Counted from the stretch's first letter, positions 8,423 through 17,597 are shown. The stretch is DNA of 64,000 nt from Kitasatospora sp. MMS16-BH015 (GCF_002943525.1 NZ_CP025394.1:5766001-5830000); one strand, 5' to 3'. Made by a program: numbers and translations. The notes: generated by a model from the sequence alone, not told the origin.

Positions 8423-8922
8423 TAGGGATGATTGACAGGAACAGGGCTGGGGAATGTGTCAGGGGGTCGGTAGTGTTAACCTCATTGCTGCACCAGATGC
8501 CCTCCGGGGCTCGGTGCCGCGCGTCCCGATCCCGGCATCCCCTCCGAGCGGCCAGCCCGCCCAGCGGGGTAAGCGGAAGTACGGGGCGACGATTCTCCGG
8601 GAGCCCTCCACAGCGCGTACGCAGCCTGCCTGCGCGACTGCGGCCGCATCCCGAAGCCGTGACGGCACCTGACTCCCACCCTCGGCCTCCTACCTGAGGT
8701 CCGCCCGGTCGGAGCACGTGCCGACGCGCGACGGGGGCCCGGGGTCACGCACGTGCCTCCGCACACAGTGCACCTCAGCACATCGCAGCAGCTTCCCTCC
8801 GAATGGGATACGCCATCCGGGGGGCCACCGCCTCGGACCGACGCAGACGAGCGTTGGTCAGGACAGCACAACCGGTCGCCGAGCCAGACAGGGCCGACGT
8901 CCGCTCCAGGGAAGGACCCTTA
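8423..8922 (+). promoter_or_regulatory. Long rho leader and promoter region
   Basis: About 500 bases carry no convincing gene. TTGACA at 8432-8437 and TAGTGT at 8471-8476 resemble -35 and -10 elements but are too far apart to form one promoter. If either is used, the rho transcript has a leader of over 400 nt. Long leaders that Rho itself terminates in are known for rho genes elsewhere. That use here is inference. The ribosome-binding site GGGAAGGA lies just before GTG 8923. Confidence 0.4.
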
Positions 8923-11013
8923 GTGAGCGACACCACCGATCTGATGGGCGCGCGCCCCGACGCCGAGGCGTCGGACGCCGCCGCTCCGGCGGCTCCGGCA
9001 CGCCGCCGCCGCACCGCCGCCGCGGGCCTGGACGGCCTGGTCCTGGCCGAGCTGCAGAAGCTCGCCTCGACCCTCGGTATCAGCGGTACCGGGCGGCTGC
9101 GCAAGAGCCAGCTGATCGACGCCATCAAGGAGAAGAGCGGCGGCGACCCGCTGCTCGCCGGCTCCGCCGCTGAGCCGAAGGCCGCCCCCGCCAAGCGGGC
9201 TGCCAAGGCCGCCGAGGCTGCGCCGGCCGAGGCCGAGCGTCCGGCCCGCCGCACCCGCGCCGCGGCCACCGCCGCGGCCGCCGAGCCGCAGGCGCAGATC
9301 GAGATCCCGGTGCAGGCCGCCGCCGAGACCACCAGCGCCCCGGCCCAGGCCGGTCGCGCCCGTCGCCGCGCCACCTCGGCCGGCGGCAGCCCGACGGCCG
9401 AGGCCGAGGCCGCCACCACCGTCGTCGCCGAGGCGAAGGCGGAGGCCAAGCAGGCCGAGGCCCCCGCCAAGGCCGAGCAGCGCGAGAGCCGCGCGTTCGA
9501 CGGCGACGCCCGCACCGAGACCCGCCGCGACCGCCGGGACCGCCGAGACCGCCGCGACCAGGGCACCGAGGCCGCCGAGGGCCAGGCCCAGGCCGGTGGC
9601 CAGGACGGCGAGCAGCGCGAGTCGCGCCGCGACCGCCGCAACCGCCGCGACCGCGCCGACCGCCAGCCGCAGGGCGGCCAGCAGGCCCCCGCGCAGGAGG
9701 CCGGCCAGCAGCAGCCCCGCCAGCAGCAGCAGCCCGTGGCGCAGCAGGGCGGCTTCGAGGACGACGAGTACGGTGACGGCCGCCGTGGCCGCCGCGGCCG
9801 CTACCGCGACCGCCGGGGCCGTGGCACCCGGGGCGAGCGCTTCGAGGGCGGCCCGGCCGAGGTGCAGGTCAACGAGGACGACGTCCTGATCCCCGTCGCG
9901 GGCATCCTGGACATCCTCGACAACTACGCCTTCGTCCGGACCTCGGGCTACCTGCCCGGCTCCAACGACGTCTACGTCTCGCTGGCCCAGGTCCGCAAGA
10001 ACGGCCTGCGCAAGGGCGACGCCATCACCGGCGCCGTCCGCCAGCCGAAGGACGGCGAGCGCCGCGAGAAGTTCAACGCCATGGTGCGGCTGGACTCCGT
10101 CAACGGCATGGACCCGGAGAGCGGCCGCGGCCGTCCCGAGTTCGGCAAGCTCACCCCCCTCTACCCGCAGGAGCGCCTGCGGCTGGAGACCGACCCGGGC
10201 ATCCTGACCACCCGCATCATCGACCTCGTGTCGCCGATCGGTAAGGGCCAGCGCGGTCTGATCGTCGCCCCGCCGAAGACCGGCAAGACGATGATCATGC
10301 AGGCGATCGCCAACGCGATCACCCACAACAACCCCGAGTGCCACCTGATGGTCGTCCTGGTCGACGAGCGTCCGGAAGAGGTCACCGACATGCAGCGCTC
10401 GGTCAAGGGCGAGGTCATCTCCTCGACCTTCGACCGTCCGGCCGAGGACCACACGGTCGTCGCCGAGCTGGCCATCGAGCGCGCCAAGCGCCTGGTGGAG
10501 CTGGGCCACGACGTGGTGATCCTGCTCGACTCGATCACCCGCCTGGGCCGCGCCTACAACCTGGCGGCGCCGGCCTCCGGCCGCATCCTGTCCGGTGGTG
10601 TCGACTCGACCGCGCTCTACCCGCCGAAGAAGTTCTTCGGTGCCGCGCGCAACATCGAGAACGGCGGCTCGCTGACCATCCTCGCCACCGCCCTGGTGGA
10701 GACCGGCTCCCGCGCCGACGAGGTCGTCTTCGAGGAGTTCAAGGGCACCGGCAACATGGAGCTCCGCCTCGACCGCAAGCTCTCGGACAAGCGCATCTTC
10801 CCGGCCGTGGACGTGGACGCCTCCTCGACCCGCAAGGACGAGATCCTGCTGGGCAGCGAGGAGCTGGCCATCACCTGGAAGCTCCGCCGGGTGCTGCACG
10901 CGCTCGACGCGCAGCAGGCGATGGAGCTGCTGCTCGACAAGCTCAAGCAGACCAAGAGCAACGCCGAGTTCCTGATGCAGATCGCGAAGAGCACCCCGGG
11001 TTCGGGCGACTGA
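8923..11013 (+). CDS. rho: Transcription termination factor Rho
   Basis: The 696-residue hexameric RNA helicase terminates untranslated transcripts. A Rho N helix-extension domain (about 40-75, LAELQKLASTLGISGTGRLRKSQLIDAIKEK) comes first. It is followed by a disordered insertion of about 230 residues rich in Ala, Glu, Arg and Gln, with RRDRRDRRDRRD runs. Then come the cold-shock-type RNA-binding domain (VLIPVAGILDILDNYAFVRT), Walker A PPKTGKT (450-456) and Walker B VVILLDSITRLGRAYN. The insertion makes the protein far longer than the roughly 420-residue E. coli Rho, as in other high-GC actinobacteria. GTG 8923 fits the ribosome-binding site. Confidence 0.97.
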   Translation: MSDTTDLMGARPDAEASDAAAPAAPARRRRTAAAGLDGLVLAELQKLASTLGISGTGRLRKSQLIDAIKEKSGGDPLLAGSAAEPKAAPAKRAAKAAEAAPAEAERPARRTRAAATAAAAEPQAQIEIPVQAAAETTSAPAQAGRARRRATSAGGSPTAEAEAATTVVAEAKAEAKQAEAPAKAEQRESRAFDGDARTETRRDRRDRRDRRDQGTEAAEGQAQAGGQDGEQRESRRDRRNRRDRADRQPQGGQQAPAQEAGQQQPRQQQQPVAQQGGFEDDEYGDGRRGRRGRYRDRRGRGTRGERFEGGPAEVQVNEDDVLIPVAGILDILDNYAFVRTSGYLPGSNDVYVSLAQVRKNGLRKGDAITGAVRQPKDGERREKFNAMVRLDSVNGMDPESGRGRPEFGKLTPLYPQERLRLETDPGILTTRIIDLVSPIGKGQRGLIVAPPKTGKTMIMQAIANAITHNNPECHLMVVLVDERPEEVTDMQRSVKGEVISSTFDRPAEDHTVVAELAIERAKRLVELGHDVVILLDSITRLGRAYNLAAPASGRILSGGVDSTALYPPKKFFGAARNIENGGSLTILATALVETGSRADEVVFEEFKGTGNMELRLDRKLSDKRIFPAVDVDASSTRKDEILLGSEELAITWKLRRVLHALDAQQAMELLLDKLKQTKSNAEFLMQIAKSTPGSGD

Positions 11014-11039
11014 CCAGTCGTCGGTAACAGTTTCCGGGT

Positions 11040-11072
11040 GAGACCCCGGGCCGCTGAGCGGCCCGGGGTCTC
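11040..11072 (+). terminator. rho terminator
   Basis: A perfect 14-bp stem, GAGACCCCGGGCCG with CGGCCCGGGGTCTC, encloses a 5-base loop. It starts 26 bases after the rho stop. Confidence 0.85.
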
Positions 11073-11201
11073 ATGCTGTTACAAGGCTGTCTTAAGAGCC
11101 GGACTTATCGGTATCTGGTTCGCTTATCCTCGAAATGACGGTCATACCGACCAGAACGAGCAGGCGTGACGCACGTCGCAGACCGTGAGGGACGACGAGG
11201 A

Positions 11202-12302
11202 ATGACCGACAACCGTGGTGGCCAGGGCCGCCGCCGCAAGACCCGCAGCCGCCGGAGCAAGGTGCTGCGGGCCACCGCGTACAGCCTGGCCGGCCTGCTG
11301 GTGCTGGGTGCGGGGGCCGGCGGGTACGCGTACTGGAAGATCAACGGCAACATCAAGAGCGTGGACATCAACGCGCAGCTGGGCACCGCCCGGCCGCCGG
11401 CCTCGACCGGCGGGGCGTTCAACGTGCTGGTGCTCGGTTCGGACTCGCGGGACGGCTCCAACGGGAACCTGGCCGGCGGCGACACCGGTGGCACGGCCCG
11501 TTCGGACACCGCGATGGTGGTGCACGTCAACCAGGCGCACGACCACGCCACGGTGGTCTCCATCCCCCGCGACACCCTGGTGGCCCGGCCGGAGTGCACC
11601 GACGGCAAGGGCAAGACGGTGCCGGCCGTGAAGAGCGCGATGTTCAACAGCGCCTTCGAGGCGGGCGGCCCGGCCTGCGCGGTGAAGACCACCGAGGCGC
11701 TCACCGGGCTGCGGATGGACCATTTCGTGCAGATCGACTTCGCGGGCTTCGCGGGGCTGATCGACGCGATCGGCGGGGTGGACGTGACCACCACGGTCAA
11801 CATCCACGACAAGGACAGCGGCCTGGACCTGGCGGCCGGCACCCACCACCTGGGCGGTGACCAGGCGCTCGCCTTCGTCCGCACCCGGCACGGGGTGGGC
11901 GACGGCTCGGACCTCGGCCGGATCGAGCTGCAGAAGCAGATGGTCAAGTCGATGATGGCCCAGATCAAGGGCATCGGGCTGGTCTCCAACCCGGCCAAGC
12001 TCTTCACCGTGGCCGACAAGCTCACCAAGAGCATGACCACCGACTCCGACCTGGCCTCGGTCGGCTCGCTCACCGGGATGGCGAACACCCTCAAGGGGAT
12101 CGGCCCGGACGAGATGACCATGCTCACCCTGCCGGTGGTGGCCGCGCCCACCGACCCGAACCGGGTGGTCGAGAAGAAGCCCGACGCCGACCAGGTCTGG
12201 CAGTCGCTGAAGAGCGACCAGGCGGTGCCGCAGTCGATCGTCAGCAGCCAGCCGGCCAACCCGGCCGACTCCTCGGCCTCGCCCAAGGCCGCCGCTCGTT
12301 AG
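11202..12302 (+). CDS. LCP-family cell-wall glycopolymer ligase
   Basis: The 366-residue protein has an Arg-rich cytoplasmic start, one membrane segment (about 23-45, YSLAGLLVLGAGAGGYAYW) and an extracellular LytR-CpsA-Psr domain. Its motifs are NVLVLGSDSR, SDTAMVVHV, VSIPRDTLV with the catalytic-region Arg, LIDAIGGVDV, and AFVRTRHGVGDGSDLGRIELQKQ. These enzymes transfer undecaprenyl-linked polymers to peptidoglycan. The WecA-type gene at 17787 could make such a lipid-linked precursor. ATG 11202 is preferred over the in-frame GTG 11166 because a GACGAGGA ribosome-binding stretch precedes it. The C-terminal 60 residues are Ala/Ser-rich and unconserved. Confidence 0.9.
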   Translation: MTDNRGGQGRRRKTRSRRSKVLRATAYSLAGLLVLGAGAGGYAYWKINGNIKSVDINAQLGTARPPASTGGAFNVLVLGSDSRDGSNGNLAGGDTGGTARSDTAMVVHVNQAHDHATVVSIPRDTLVARPECTDGKGKTVPAVKSAMFNSAFEAGGPACAVKTTEALTGLRMDHFVQIDFAGFAGLIDAIGGVDVTTTVNIHDKDSGLDLAAGTHHLGGDQALAFVRTRHGVGDGSDLGRIELQKQMVKSMMAQIKGIGLVSNPAKLFTVADKLTKSMTTDSDLASVGSLTGMANTLKGIGPDEMTMLTLPVVAAPTDPNRVVEKKPDADQVWQSLKSDQAVPQSIVSSQPANPADSSASPKAAAR

Positions 12303-12435
12303 GGCCCGGAATAGTTCCGGCCGCCACCCGGTTTGGGAAGAAGCGGCCAGTCCTGGCAGACTGGTCCGTCGGTCCCGGTTCACGAGCAGCCTCCGGCTGC
12401 CGACCCGGTGCCCTCCCGAAACCTAGGAGAATCCC

Positions 12436-12660
12436 TTGAAGCCCGACGTTCACCCCCAGTACGTGGTCACCTCGGTGACCTGCACCTGCGGCGCCGAGTT
12501 CACCACCCGCTCGACCGAGACCAGTGGCGTCATCCGCGCCGAGGTCTGCTCGCAGTGCCACCCGTTCTACACCGGCAAGCAGAAGATCCTCGACACCGGT
12601 GGCCGCGTCGCCCGCTTCGAGGCCCGCTTCGGCAAGGCCCACAGCGGCAAGCAGGCCTAA
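12436..12660 (+). CDS. rpmE: 50S ribosomal protein L31 (zinc-binding type)
   Basis: The 74-residue ribosomal protein keeps the zinc ligands of the C+ type: CTCGAEF near residue 16 and CSQCHPFYTGKQK near 37. It also has the RVARFEARFGK tail. Translation begins at TTG 12436 behind a perfect AGGAGA site. No ATG or GTG would give the conserved MKPDVHPQYV start. The zinc type is the one made under zinc sufficiency in streptomycetes. Confidence 0.96.
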   Translation: MKPDVHPQYVVTSVTCTCGAEFTTRSTETSGVIRAEVCSQCHPFYTGKQKILDTGGRVARFEARFGKAHSGKQA

Positions 12661-12790
12661 CGCCCGTACGGCGCCGGTCTCTGGCGTCCCCGCACAGCAG
12701 TGCGGGGGCGTCCGGGCCGGCGCCGTTCGCGTCCCTCCGGGTTTCCCCGCCCGTCCCCCCGTCGAGATCCCACCGGAAGTAGGCCCAGTC

Positions 12791-13870
12791 ATGTTCGAGG
12801 CAGTCGCAGAGCTCCTCGTCGAGCACGCCGCCCTCGAGGAGCGGCTGGCCGACCCGTCGGTCCACGCGGACCAGAACAACGCGCGCAAGCTCGCCAAGCG
12901 CTACGCCGAGCTGACCCCGATCACCGCGACCTACCGCGCCTGGAAGCAGGCCGTCGAGGACATCGAGGCCGCCAAGGAGCTCGCGGCGGAGGACCCGGAG
13001 TTCATCCCCGAGGTGAAGGCCTCCGAGGCCCGCCGGGACGAGCTGACCGAGGAGCTGCGGCTGCTGCTGGTGCCCCGGGACCCCAACGACGACAAGGACG
13101 TCATCCTGGAGGTCAAGGCGGGCGAGGGCGGCGAGGAGTCCGCGCTGTTCGCCGGCGACCTGCTCCGGATGTACCTGCGCTACGCCGAGCGGGTGGGCTG
13201 GAAGACCGAGATCATCGACGCCAACGAGTCCGACCTCGGCGGCTACAAGGACGTCTCGGTGGCCGTGAAGACCAAGGGGAGCGCCGAGCCCGGCCAGGGC
13301 GTCTGGGCCCGGCTGAAGTACGAGGGCGGGGTGCACCGCGTGCAGCGGGTGCCCGCGACCGAGTCGCAGGGCCGGATCCACACCTCGGCGGCCGGCGTGC
13401 TGGTCACCCCCGAGGCGGAGGAGGTCGAGGTCGAGGTGCTGGCCAACGACCTGCGGATCGACGTGTACCGTTCCTCGGGCCCCGGCGGGCAGTCGGTCAA
13501 CACCACCGACTCCGCCGTCCGGATCACCCACCTGCCGACCGGTATCGTGGCCTCCTGCCAGAACGAGAAGAGCCAGCTCCAGAACAAGGAGCAGGCCATG
13601 CGCATCCTGCGCTCGCGGCTGCTGGCCGCCGCGCAGGAGGCCGCCGAGCAGGAGGCGTCGGACGCCCGCCGCAGCCAGGTCCGCACGGTGGACCGCTCGG
13701 AGCGGATCCGGACGTACAACTTCCCGGAGAACCGGATCTCGGACCACCGGACGGGCTTCAAGTCGTACAACCTGGACCAGGTGCTCGACGGCGAGCTCAA
13801 CGCGCTGATCCAGTCCTGCGTGGACGCCGACGCCGCGGCCAAGCTGGCCGCGGCGTCGCAGGAGAACTGA
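12791..13870 (+). CDS. prfA: Peptide chain release factor 1
   Basis: The 359-residue class I release factor reads UAA and UAG. The peptidyl-hydrolysis motif GGQ lies in SSGPGGQSVNTTDSAV (around 231-233). Its glutamine is the substrate of PrmC, encoded next. The stop-codon reading loop is RVPATESQGRIHTS (PAT tripeptide). Domain 1 is a coiled coil (about 1-100). ATG 12791 matches the family N-terminus MFEAVAELLVEHAALEERL. The frame is open upstream but without homology. Confidence 0.96.
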   Translation: MFEAVAELLVEHAALEERLADPSVHADQNNARKLAKRYAELTPITATYRAWKQAVEDIEAAKELAAEDPEFIPEVKASEARRDELTEELRLLLVPRDPNDDKDVILEVKAGEGGEESALFAGDLLRMYLRYAERVGWKTEIIDANESDLGGYKDVSVAVKTKGSAEPGQGVWARLKYEGGVHRVQRVPATESQGRIHTSAAGVLVTPEAEEVEVEVLANDLRIDVYRSSGPGGQSVNTTDSAVRITHLPTGIVASCQNEKSQLQNKEQAMRILRSRLLAAAQEAAEQEASDARRSQVRTVDRSERIRTYNFPENRISDHRTGFKSYNLDQVLDGELNALIQSCVDADAAAKLAAASQEN

Positions 13871-13895
13871 CCCGAGCGACCAGGAGACCTTCGCG

Positions 13896-14762
13896 ATGAA
13901 CCTGCTGCTCGCCGAGGTGGCCCAGGCCACCCAGCGGCTGGCCGCGGCCGGCGTGCCGTCGCCGCGCTTCGACGCGGAGGAACTCGCCGCGCACATCCAC
14001 AACGTCAAGCGCAGCCAGCTGCACACGGTGAAGGACGCCGACTTCGACGCCCGGTACTGGGAGGCCATCTCGCGCCGCGAGGCGCGGGAGCCGCTCCAGC
14101 ACATCACCGGGCGGGCGTTCTTCCGCTACCTGGAGCTGGAGGTCGGCCCCGGGGTGTTCGTGCCCCGGCCGGAGACCGAGTCGGTGGTCGAGTGGGCCAT
14201 AGACGCCGTCCGCGACATGGACGTGGCGGAGCCCCTGGTGATCGACCTGTGCACCGGCTCCGGCGCGATCGCGCTGGCGCTGGCCCAGGAGCTGCCGCGC
14301 TCGACCGTGCACGCCTTCGAGCTGGACGAGGGCGCGATGCAGTACACCCGGCGCAACATCGCCAACAGCTCGGACCGGGCCCGGATCACCCTGCACGCGG
14401 GGGACGCCACCCGGGCCTTCGAGGACGACCGCTCCTGGGACGGCCGCTTCGACCTGGTGATCTCCAACCCGCCGTACATCCCGCTCACCGAGTGGGAGTA
14501 CGTCGCGCCCGAGGCCCGTGACCACGACCCGCAGATGTCGCTCTTCTCGGGCGAGGACGGCCTGGACACCATCCGGGGCATCGAGCGGGTGGCGGCGCGG
14601 CTGCTGCGGCCCGGCGGAGCGGTCGTCATCGAGCACGCCGACACCCAGGGCGGCCAGGTGCCGTGGATCTTCAACGAGGAGGGCGGCTGGACGGACGCGG
14701 CCGACCACCGCGACCTGAACAACCGACCCAGGTTCACCACCGCGCGCAAGGCGTCGCTGTGA
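13896..14762 (+). CDS. prmC: Release-factor glutamine N5-methyltransferase
   Basis: The 288-residue SAM-dependent enzyme methylates the GGQ glutamine of release factors, raising termination efficiency. VIDLCTGSGAIALALA is the SAM-binding motif. SNPPYIP, with NPPY at 191-194, is the catalytic motif typical of amide or amine methyltransferases. It starts 26 bases after prfA with a CAGGAG ribosome-binding site, so substrate and modifier are made together. Confidence 0.95.
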   Translation: MNLLLAEVAQATQRLAAAGVPSPRFDAEELAAHIHNVKRSQLHTVKDADFDARYWEAISRREAREPLQHITGRAFFRYLELEVGPGVFVPRPETESVVEWAIDAVRDMDVAEPLVIDLCTGSGAIALALAQELPRSTVHAFELDEGAMQYTRRNIANSSDRARITLHAGDATRAFEDDRSWDGRFDLVISNPPYIPLTEWEYVAPEARDHDPQMSLFSGEDGLDTIRGIERVAARLLRPGGAVVIEHADTQGGQVPWIFNEEGGWTDAADHRDLNNRPRFTTARKASL

Positions 14763-14808
14763 ACCTCGCTGTGATCTTCATGTGCCATCTCGGAAGGGGA
14801 CCGTACCG

Positions 14809-15456
14809 ATGAGCCGCCGATACGACTGTGCAGACGCCGGAGAGCGCGCCACCGGGCTGCGCGAGGCCGCATCCGCGATCCGCCGGGGCGAGCAGGTGGT
14901 GATCCCCACCGACACGCTGTACGGCATCGGCGCGGACGCCTTCAACGCGGAGGCCGTGGCCGGCCTGCTGGCCGCCAAGGGCCGGGGCCGGAACATGCCC
15001 TCGCCGGTGCTGGTCGGCTCGCCGACCACCCTGCACGGCCTGGTCACCGACTTCTCCGAGCAGGCCTGGGAGCTGGTCGACGCCTTCTGGCCCGGCGGGC
15101 TGACCCTGGTCGCCAAGCACCAGCCCTCGCTCCGCTGGGACCTGGGCGAGACCCGGGGCACCGTGGCCGTCCGGATGCCGCTGCACCCGGTCGCCCTGGA
15201 GCTGCTCAACACCACCGGCCCGCTGGCCGTCTCCAGCGCCAACAAGACCGGCGGGCCCTCGCCCGCCACCTGCGACGAGGCCTTCGAGCAGCTCGGTGAG
15301 GCCGTCTCGGTCTACCTGGACGGCGGGGTCGCCAACTTCTCCCAGGCCTCCTCGATCGTCGACGTCACGGGCAAGGTCCCGGTCCTGCTGCGGGCCGGCG
15401 CGGTCAGCGTCGAGCAGCTGAGGGAGGTCATCCCGGACCTGGAGGCCGGCAGTTGA
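14809..15456 (+). CDS. Sua5/TsaC-family threonylcarbamoyl-AMP synthase
   Basis: The 215-residue YrdC-domain protein makes threonylcarbamoyl-AMP for t6A37 of tRNAs that read ANN codons. Motifs are VVIPTDTLYGIGADA, the basic KGRGRNMPSPVLV region, FWPGGLTLV, GTVAVRMPLHP and PLAVSSANKTGGPS. It lacks the extra C-terminal Sua5 domain, so it is the short TsaC-like form. ATG 14809 has a GGAAGGGGA site. Its stop overlaps the TTG start of the next gene by four bases. Confidence 0.93.
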   Translation: MSRRYDCADAGERATGLREAASAIRRGEQVVIPTDTLYGIGADAFNAEAVAGLLAAKGRGRNMPSPVLVGSPTTLHGLVTDFSEQAWELVDAFWPGGLTLVAKHQPSLRWDLGETRGTVAVRMPLHPVALELLNTTGPLAVSSANKTGGPSPATCDEAFEQLGEAVSVYLDGGVANFSQASSIVDVTGKVPVLLRAGAVSVEQLREVIPDLEAGS

Positions 15457-16136
15457 CGGCGGCCTCGCTGCACGGAGTGGGCTCCGGCCCGCTCCCCGGC
15501 ATACCCGGCTACGTCGCCGTCGCCCCCAGGCCGGTGGACACCTTCCGGATCCTGTTCGTCTGCACCGGCAACGTCTGCCGCTCGCCGATCGCGGAGCGGC
15601 TGACCCGGCATGAGCTCCGGGCCCGGCTGGACGGCTCGCTGGCCGGCCGGATCCTGGTCGAGAGCGCCGGCACCTGGGGCCACGAGGGCGCCCCGATGGA
15701 GGCGCACGCCGCCACCGTGCTCGGTGAGTACGGCGTGGACAGCGGCGGCTTCGTCGGCCGCGAGCTGCTGGACGAGCACGTGGTCGGCGCCGACCTGGTG
15801 CTGACCGCGACGCTGGACCACCGCGCGCAGGTCATCTCGATGGGCCACGCGGCGGGTCTGCGGACCTTCACGCTCAAGGAGTTCACCCGGCTGGTGCGGC
15901 GGATCGACCCGTCCACCCTGCCGGACGCCCGGAGCGGGGCCCAGGTGGCCGAGCGGGCCCGGGCGCTGGTCCGTGCCGCCGCAGCCCTGCGGGGCTGGCT
16001 GCTCGCCTCCTCGCCGGAGTCGGACGAGGTCGACGATCCGTACGGGGCGCCGATCGGGATGTTCCGGAACTGCGGCGAGGAGATATTCGACGCCCTGGAC
16101 CCGGTGGTGACGGCCCTGACCGGGGTGGGGCGCTAG
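15453..16136 (+). CDS. Low-molecular-weight protein-tyrosine phosphatase
   Basis: The 227-residue protein contains an LMW phosphatase fold. The nucleophile loop is VCTGNVCRSPI (Cys37-X5-Arg43), and an acidic segment near SGAQVAERAR follows near the end. Its start is a TTG that overlaps the preceding stop (TTGA), so it is translationally coupled to the Sua5 gene. The roughly 30-residue N-terminal and 50-residue C-terminal extensions are longer than in the 150-residue core family. LMW phosphatases near wall-polymer genes often act on tyrosine kinases of export systems. No kinase is present here, so the substrate is unknown. Confidence 0.88.
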   Translation: MTAASLHGVGSGPLPGIPGYVAVAPRPVDTFRILFVCTGNVCRSPIAERLTRHELRARLDGSLAGRILVESAGTWGHEGAPMEAHAATVLGEYGVDSGGFVGRELLDEHVVGADLVLTATLDHRAQVISMGHAAGLRTFTLKEFTRLVRRIDPSTLPDARSGAQVAERARALVRAAAALRGWLLASSPESDEVDDPYGAPIGMFRNCGEEIFDALDPVVTALTGVGR

Positions 16137-16142
16137 CCACCG

Positions 16143-16227
16143 GGGGCGCGGGGCCCCTCTTGATTGACTACGCGCGCGGGATGGGCTCTACGGGGTGCAC
16201 GGTTGCGCGCGCAGTTCCCCGCGCCCC
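16143..16227. repeat. Dispersed intergenic element, short hairpin form (degenerate left arm)
   Basis: GGGGCGCGGGG (16143-16153) faces the arm GCGCAGTTCCCCGCGCCCC (right end 16227). The left arm has lost the AACTGCGCG part found in other copies. It lies just after the phosphatase stop and before glyA. Other members are listed at 17632, 32415, 38457, 42480, 43900 and 55254. Confidence 0.7.
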
Positions 16228-16340
16228 TGTTGTGGTTGCTCTGAGCGGTTTGGCTCTCTCGGCGTAGCTGACGGGCCGGAAGGTGGGCCCGGTCATACGC
16301 TGGAGGGGATCCTGCCCCGCCGCCGTCCGGGAGTGCCGCC

Positions 16341-17597
16341 ATGATCGTCACCGATTCCGCTGTCGGGTGGGAGGCTCCGCCGGCCCTGGTGAGCGCTGAT
16401 CCGGAGCTGGCCGACCTGTTGGGGGCCGAGGCCGTCCGCCGCTCGGAGACGCTGCAGTTGCTGGCGGGGGAGAACGTGACCAGCCCGGCCGTGCTGGCGG
16501 CCCTGGCCGGGCCGCTGGTGGACAAGTACGCCGAGGGGTACCCGGGGCGTCGGCACCACACCGGGTGCGCGTTGGCGGATGCCGCCGAGCTGCTGGCGGT
16601 GGAGCGGGCCGAGCGGCTGTTCGCCGCCGAGCACGCCAACGTCCAACCGAGGTCGGCGACTTCGGCGATGCTCGCGGTGTACGCGGCGCTGCTGCGGCCG
16701 GGTGACGTGGTGCTGGCGATGTCGCTGGAGCACGGCGGGCACCTCAGCTGCGGGTCGCGGGCGAACTTCTCCGGGCGGTGGTTCGACTTCGTCGGCTACG
16801 GGGTGGGGGAGCAGAGCGGGCTGGTCGACCTCGACCAGGTGCGCGAGCTGGCCAAGGTGCACCGGCCGAAGGCGATCGTGGCGGGCGGCATCTCGTACCC
16901 GCGTGAGCTGGACTGGGCGGGCTTCCGGGAGATCGCCGACGAGGTGGACGCCTACCTGATCGCCTCGGCGGCCCAGATCACCGGTCTGGTGGCGGCCGGG
17001 GTGGCGGCCTCCCCGGTGCCGTACGCCGACGTGACGGTGGCGGCCACCCACAAGCTGCTGCGGGGGCCGCGGGGTGGCCTGCTGCTGACCGGGCGCGAGC
17101 TCGCGGACCGGATCGACCGGGCGGTCTTCCCGTTCTCGCAGGGCGGCGCCGCGATGAACGAGGTGGCCGGCAAGGCCGTCGCGCTCGCGCAGGCGGGTAC
17201 GCCGGAGTTCGGCGCGTACGTGCGGCGCGCGGTGGCCGGTGCACGCTCCCTGGCGGGCGCCCTGGGGGCGGCCGGGGCCCGTCCGCTGACGGGAGGCACC
17301 GACACCCATCTGGTGACCGCCGACGTCTCCCCGCTCGGCCTGACCGGCCTGGAGGCCGAGCGCCGCTGCGCGGCGGCCGGGCTGATGCTGGGCAAGTGCG
17401 CGATCCCGTACGACCCGGCGCCGGCCGCCGAGACCTCCGGCATCCGGCTGGGCACGGGGGCGGTGGCGGCCCAGGGGATGGCGGAGGAGGGCTTCGCGGA
17501 GCTGGGGGAGCTGCTGGTCGCGGCGTTGACCGGAGTGGACGCGGCGAGCGCGGGTAGCCGAGTACGGGAGGTGGCCCGGGCGCTGGCCACCGGGTGA
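16341..17597 (+). CDS. Divergent serine hydroxymethyltransferase paralogue
   Basis: The 418-residue fold-type I PLP protein aligns along its length with GlyA. It retains the Schiff-base lysine (Lys238 in ATHKLLRGPRGG), the KYAEGYPG loop, GGHLSCGS, and the carboxylate-binding Arg in TSGIRLGTGAV. Two normally near-invariant residues are changed. The DMAH-type motif that holds the PLP pyridine nitrogen and stacks on the ring reads SAAQ (Ser209, Gln212), exactly 29 residues before the lysine, as in E. coli Asp200-Lys229. The YPGKRYYGG segment reads YPGRRHHTG (His72, His73). Ordinary serine-glycine interconversion is therefore doubtful. A GGGAG site precedes ATG 16341. A housekeeping glyA is expected elsewhere. 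Confidence 0.85.
   Translation: MIVTDSAVGWEAPPALVSADPELADLLGAEAVRRSETLQLLAGENVTSPAVLAALAGPLVDKYAEGYPGRRHHTGCALADAAELLAVERAERLFAAEHANVQPRSATSAMLAVYAALLRPGDVVLAMSLEHGGHLSCGSRANFSGRWFDFVGYGVGEQSGLVDLDQVRELAKVHRPKAIVAGGISYPRELDWAGFREIADEVDAYLIASAAQITGLVAAGVAASPVPYADVTVAATHKLLRGPRGGLLLTGRELADRIDRAVFPFSQGGAAMNEVAGKAVALAQAGTPEFGAYVRRAVAGARSLAGALGAAGARPLTGGTDTHLVTADVSPLGLTGLEAERRCAAAGLMLGKCAIPYDPAPAAETSGIRLGTGAVAAQGMAEEGFAELGELLVAALTGVDAASAGSRVREVARALATG

Noticed and set aside
8430..8480. TTGACA (8432) and TAGTGT (8471) as one rho promoter
   Set aside because: They are 33 bases apart, too far for a single sigma-70-type promoter; each would need a different partner.
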